Assembly (NCBI GenBank): GCA_020056865.1
Contig: JAGVGX010000142.1
Coordinates: forward strand, 1-7,255
Length of the DNA: 7,255 bases
From: Desulfobacterales bacterium
Lineage (GTDB): Bacteria; Desulfobacterota; Desulfobacteria; Desulfobacterales; BuS5
Direction: 5' to 3'
The first letter of the stretch is position 1. Each line of letters opens with the position of its first letter. This document shows, one piece after another, positions 5,255 to 7,255 of this stretch. Under the pieces are notes generated by a model. That model saw only the letters and a list, made by a program, of their open reading frames with translations. It did no database searches and was not told the origin of the DNA. The translations under genes and the position numbers were made by a program.

Positions 5255-6988
5255 ATGACGATAAAATCGTACAAAAAACTAAAATTCGGCGACTTGGCTG
5301 TCAAGCTGGGCTTTATGACCAGAGAGCAAATTGACAAGGTTATCTCTCAACAGAACATAACCCAACAGCGAATAGGGTATCTTTGTGTTCAGGAGGGCAT
5401 GTTAAATGATGAAAAGCTGGCTCGCATCCTTGCAGCTCAATATTCCATGCCATACATCAACCTTGATGAAAACTACGACCCTGATCTTTTCAACCTGATC
5501 CCTTTTGATTTAATGACAAAACATTCTATGCTGCCTTATAAGAAAACTGAAAACCGGCTGCTCATTGTCTTGGCCGAACCTCAGGAATCATTTTCAGTCA
5601 TTGACAAGATGGAAATGTTGACGGACCTTGAAATTTCTGTTGCTGTTGCAAGTGCCAGCAGTATTCGAAATATTCTAAAAAAATATGAAGCCTCCCGAAG
5701 CGCATTAGACGCTGTATCCGATGACATGAGGCTACCTATTGTAAAAGAATCCGAAGCAGGAGAACATTTTCTTAGCTTTGAAAAGGTTTCCTCTGAAGAA
5801 AGCCAAATTGTAAGGCTGGTAGACTCCACGATCCTTGATGCGATTAACAAACAGGCAAGCGACATCCATATCGAAACCTCTGATCTCGGGGTTATTTTAC
5901 GATACCGGATAGACGGAATGCTTCATCAGGCTACTGACCCGCTTGATATCCAGCATCAAAGCAAAATCATCTCCAGGATAAAGGTGATGTCTGAGCTGGA
6001 TATTTCTGAAAAACGCGTTCCTCAAGACGGAAGATTCAAGCTGAAAGTGCTGGACAGATATATCGATTTCAGAGTCTCTATTCTGCCTACTATTTTTGGA
6101 GAAGATGCGGTGATTCGTATTCTTGACCGCGAAAACATCGCCGCATATGCAGGAGAGTTCAGCCTTTCAGGCATGGGTCTGCCACAAACAGAATATGACA
6201 AAGTCATGCGGCTGATTAAAGCGCCTTACGGAATGTTTCTTATGACAGGGCCCACAGGCAGCGGCAAAACAACAACGCTTTACAGAGCGCTTTCAGAAGT
6301 TAACAGCAGAGACGTAAAAATTATTACTATAGAAGACCCTGTAGAATACCAGCTCAAGGGGATTACACAAATGCCTGTAAATGTTAAAAAGGGATTGAGT
6401 TTTGCAAACGGTCTCCGCTCTATCTTAAGGCATGATCCAGATAAAATTCTTGTTGGTGAAATACGCGACCCTGAAACCGCTCAAATAGCACTTCAGTCGG
6501 CTCTGACTGGCCACCTGGTATTTACAACAGTTCACGCAAACAGCTCTTTTGAAGTCATAAACCGCTTCACCCATATGGGTATCCAACCGTACAATCTAAT
6601 GGCGGCTTTAAACTGTATTGTAGCCCAAAGACTGATAAGAACCCTTTGCAGCTGCAAGGTCGAAACGGTTCCTACAAGAGAGGAATTACTGTCATCTGGC
6701 ATTGGCCTCGACATAATCTCCGGTAAAAAACTTTATGAAGCAAAAGGATGCGCTGCATGCAAAGGCACTGGATTCAAAGGTCGAAAAGCTATTGTTGAAA
6801 TTGTTGAGTTAAACGATGATATGCGGGAGCTGTTTATGAAAAGAGAATCTGTTGTAGCGCTGAAAAAGATGGCTGCTCAGTCGGGCACCACATTTTTAAG
6901 AAAAGCCGCGATAAATACAGTGCTAAACGGCGAGACAACTTTAAAAGAAGCCAACCGTGTCACATTTTCTGAACACGCTGTGGCATAG
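5255..6988 (+). CDS. gspE: GspE/PilB/MshE-type assembly ATPase
   Basis: A 577-residue cytoplasmic hexameric ATPase that powers pilus or pseudopilus assembly. The N-terminal MshEN/T2SSE_N-like domain covers about 11-145 (GDLAVKLGFMTREQIDKVI..., then SMPYINLDENYDPDLFNLIP). The ATPase core runs from about 185: SDIHIE (202-207), RYRIDG (216-221), RVPQDGR (254-260), RVSILPTIFGEDAVIRILDR (273-292), Walker A GPTGSGKTT (332-340), Asp box ITIEDPVEY (357-365), Walker B ILVGEIRD (398-405) and His box LTGHLVFTTVHAN (418-430). All catalytic motifs are intact. A zinc-binding insert is present, with C499/C502 (CAAC) and an unusual first pair C465-S-C467 in place of CxxC. The start ATG has only a weak ribosome site, possibly helped by translation of the gspF-like gene 63 bp before. 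Strong extension-ATPase motifs argue against the retraction ATPase PilT, which lacks the N-domain and zinc insert. Confidence 0.95.
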   Translation: MTIKSYKKLKFGDLAVKLGFMTREQIDKVISQQNITQQRIGYLCVQEGMLNDEKLARILAAQYSMPYINLDENYDPDLFNLIPFDLMTKHSMLPYKKTENRLLIVLAEPQESFSVIDKMEMLTDLEISVAVASASSIRNILKKYEASRSALDAVSDDMRLPIVKESEAGEHFLSFEKVSSEESQIVRLVDSTILDAINKQASDIHIETSDLGVILRYRIDGMLHQATDPLDIQHQSKIISRIKVMSELDISEKRVPQDGRFKLKVLDRYIDFRVSILPTIFGEDAVIRILDRENIAAYAGEFSLSGMGLPQTEYDKVMRLIKAPYGMFLMTGPTGSGKTTTLYRALSEVNSRDVKIITIEDPVEYQLKGITQMPVNVKKGLSFANGLRSILRHDPDKILVGEIRDPETAQIALQSALTGHLVFTTVHANSSFEVINRFTHMGIQPYNLMAALNCIVAQRLIRTLCSCKVETVPTREELLSSGIGLDIISGKKLYEAKGCAACKGTGFKGRKAIVEIVELNDDMRELFMKRESVVALKKMAAQSGTTFLRKAAINTVLNGETTLKEANRVTFSEHAVA

Positions 6989-7133
6989 GTATTGCTTAAT
7001 TTTGTCTGCCCATAACTTTATAATATATGCAATATAACATCAACAGCCTGAAAACGTTGGTTTTGTTCCTTTTTTTATATCAAAGGATTGCTCAGCGTCT
7101 TTCTGCATGTCTCTTTTTTTATACTAACAGCAA
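6989..7133 (+). other. Intergenic spacer between ATPase and pilM-like genes
   Basis: These 145 bp hold a -10-like TATAAT, a weak AAAAC-GTTG-GTTTT hairpin (near 7051-7064) followed by a T-rich stretch, and a 36-codon ORF (7027-7137) overlapping the pilM-like start. None is strong enough to call as a gene or terminator. Confidence 0.35.
6992..7024 (+). promoter_or_regulatory. Possible internal promoter before the pilM-like gene
   Basis: A perfect TATAAT at 7019-7024 has TTAATT (6996-7001) at a 17-bp spacing; only 3 of 6 -35 positions match. TTGCTT at 6992-6997 is closer to the consensus but 21 bp away. It sits just after the ATPase stop in the 145-bp gap before the next gene, so it may give the downstream genes extra transcription. 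Confidence 0.3.
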
Positions 7134-7255
7134 ATGATTTTTTCTAAAATAAAAAGAATACTAACCGGCCTGCATATTGATCGAGAATCAATTAAAATGG
7201 CCCAGATTACAAGAGAACAAAATACATGGAGACTTCTTCGATGCCAGAGTGTTCC
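7134..7255 (+). CDS. pilM: PilM/MshI-like actin-fold pilus assembly protein, N-terminus (runs off right edge)
   Basis: An open frame starts at the ATG 7134-7136, just after an in-frame TAA at 7125-7127, and is still open after 40 codons at the window end. It reads MIFSKIKRILTGLHIDRESIKMAQIT, then ...NTWRLLRCQSV. This matches the start of PilM-family proteins, where a GxDxGxxSxK phosphate-binding loop is followed by a strand ending in a WxL-type segment. PilM is a cytoplasmic actin-like protein that links PilN/PilO in the inner membrane to the assembly ATPase. Here the loop reads GLHIDRESIK (12-21), so the usual aspartate is H14 and the following glycine D16; nucleotide binding may be lost, as in MshI or GspL-like members. 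Position right after the platform and ATPase genes supports the call. No good ribosome site is seen. The assignment rests on 40 residues. Confidence 0.62.
   Translation, partial: MIFSKIKRILTGLHIDRESIKMAQITREQNTWRLLRCQSV

Noticed and set aside
5581..5865. Minus-strand 94-codon frame inside the ATPase gene
   Set aside because: It is antisense to conserved GspE sequence and is serine-rich low-complexity translation, typical of a shadow frame.
7051..7079. Terminator after the ATPase gene
   Set aside because: The stem AAAAC/GTTTT is only five weak pairs and the T-run is several bases away. The next gene is on the same strand and functionally related.
1..7255. CRISPR arrays, tRNA genes, insertion sequences
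   Set aside because: No spaced direct repeats, cloverleaf-like segments, transposase motifs or flanking inverted repeats were seen.

Overview
The window comes from an AT-rich Gram-negative bacterium. A PEP-CTERM sorting protein, pseudopilus/type IV pilus machinery, a Soj-type ParA and a bacterial dynamin-like GTPase together suggest Desulfobacterota (Desulfobacterales-like). That placement is an inference from gene content, not from a marker gene.

Left part (1-2595, minus strand): a dynamin-like GTPase gene lies immediately upstream of a ParA/Soj ATPase gene. The ParA gene runs off the left edge. They are 27 bp apart and probably co-transcribed. The GTPase has a clear P-loop and DxxG motif, an unusually long lysine-rich stretch between them, and a non-standard G4 motif.

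Middle (2596-3979): a divergent intergenic region leads into a previously unlisted 55-residue, four-cysteine microprotein (plus strand, 2808-2975). It is convergent with a small exported protein (minus, 3026-3598) that ends in a PEP-CTERM-like SEP/TM/RRK tail. Upstream of the latter is a perfect match to the sigma-54 consensus (3643-3658). It shows that the start must lie downstream of the longest ORF start and ties the protein to RpoN control. The same 381-bp divergent region holds two AT-rich dyads and a plausible sigma-70 promoter for the genes on the other side.

Right part (3980-7255, plus strand): a GspF/PilC-type inner-membrane platform protein, a GspE/PilB/MshE-type assembly ATPase, and the first 40 codons of a PilM/MshI-like actin-fold protein. 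Together they form the start of a type IV pilus, MSHA-pilus or type II secretion-like operon. Pilins, PilN/PilO-like proteins and perhaps a secretin would be expected beyond the right edge.

Most notable are the sigma-54-driven PEP-CTERM gene placed divergently from a pilus/secretion operon, the dynamin-ParA pair, and the cysteine microprotein. None of these is proven to be a new system; the dynamin-ParA pair is the best candidate for an undescribed functional link.
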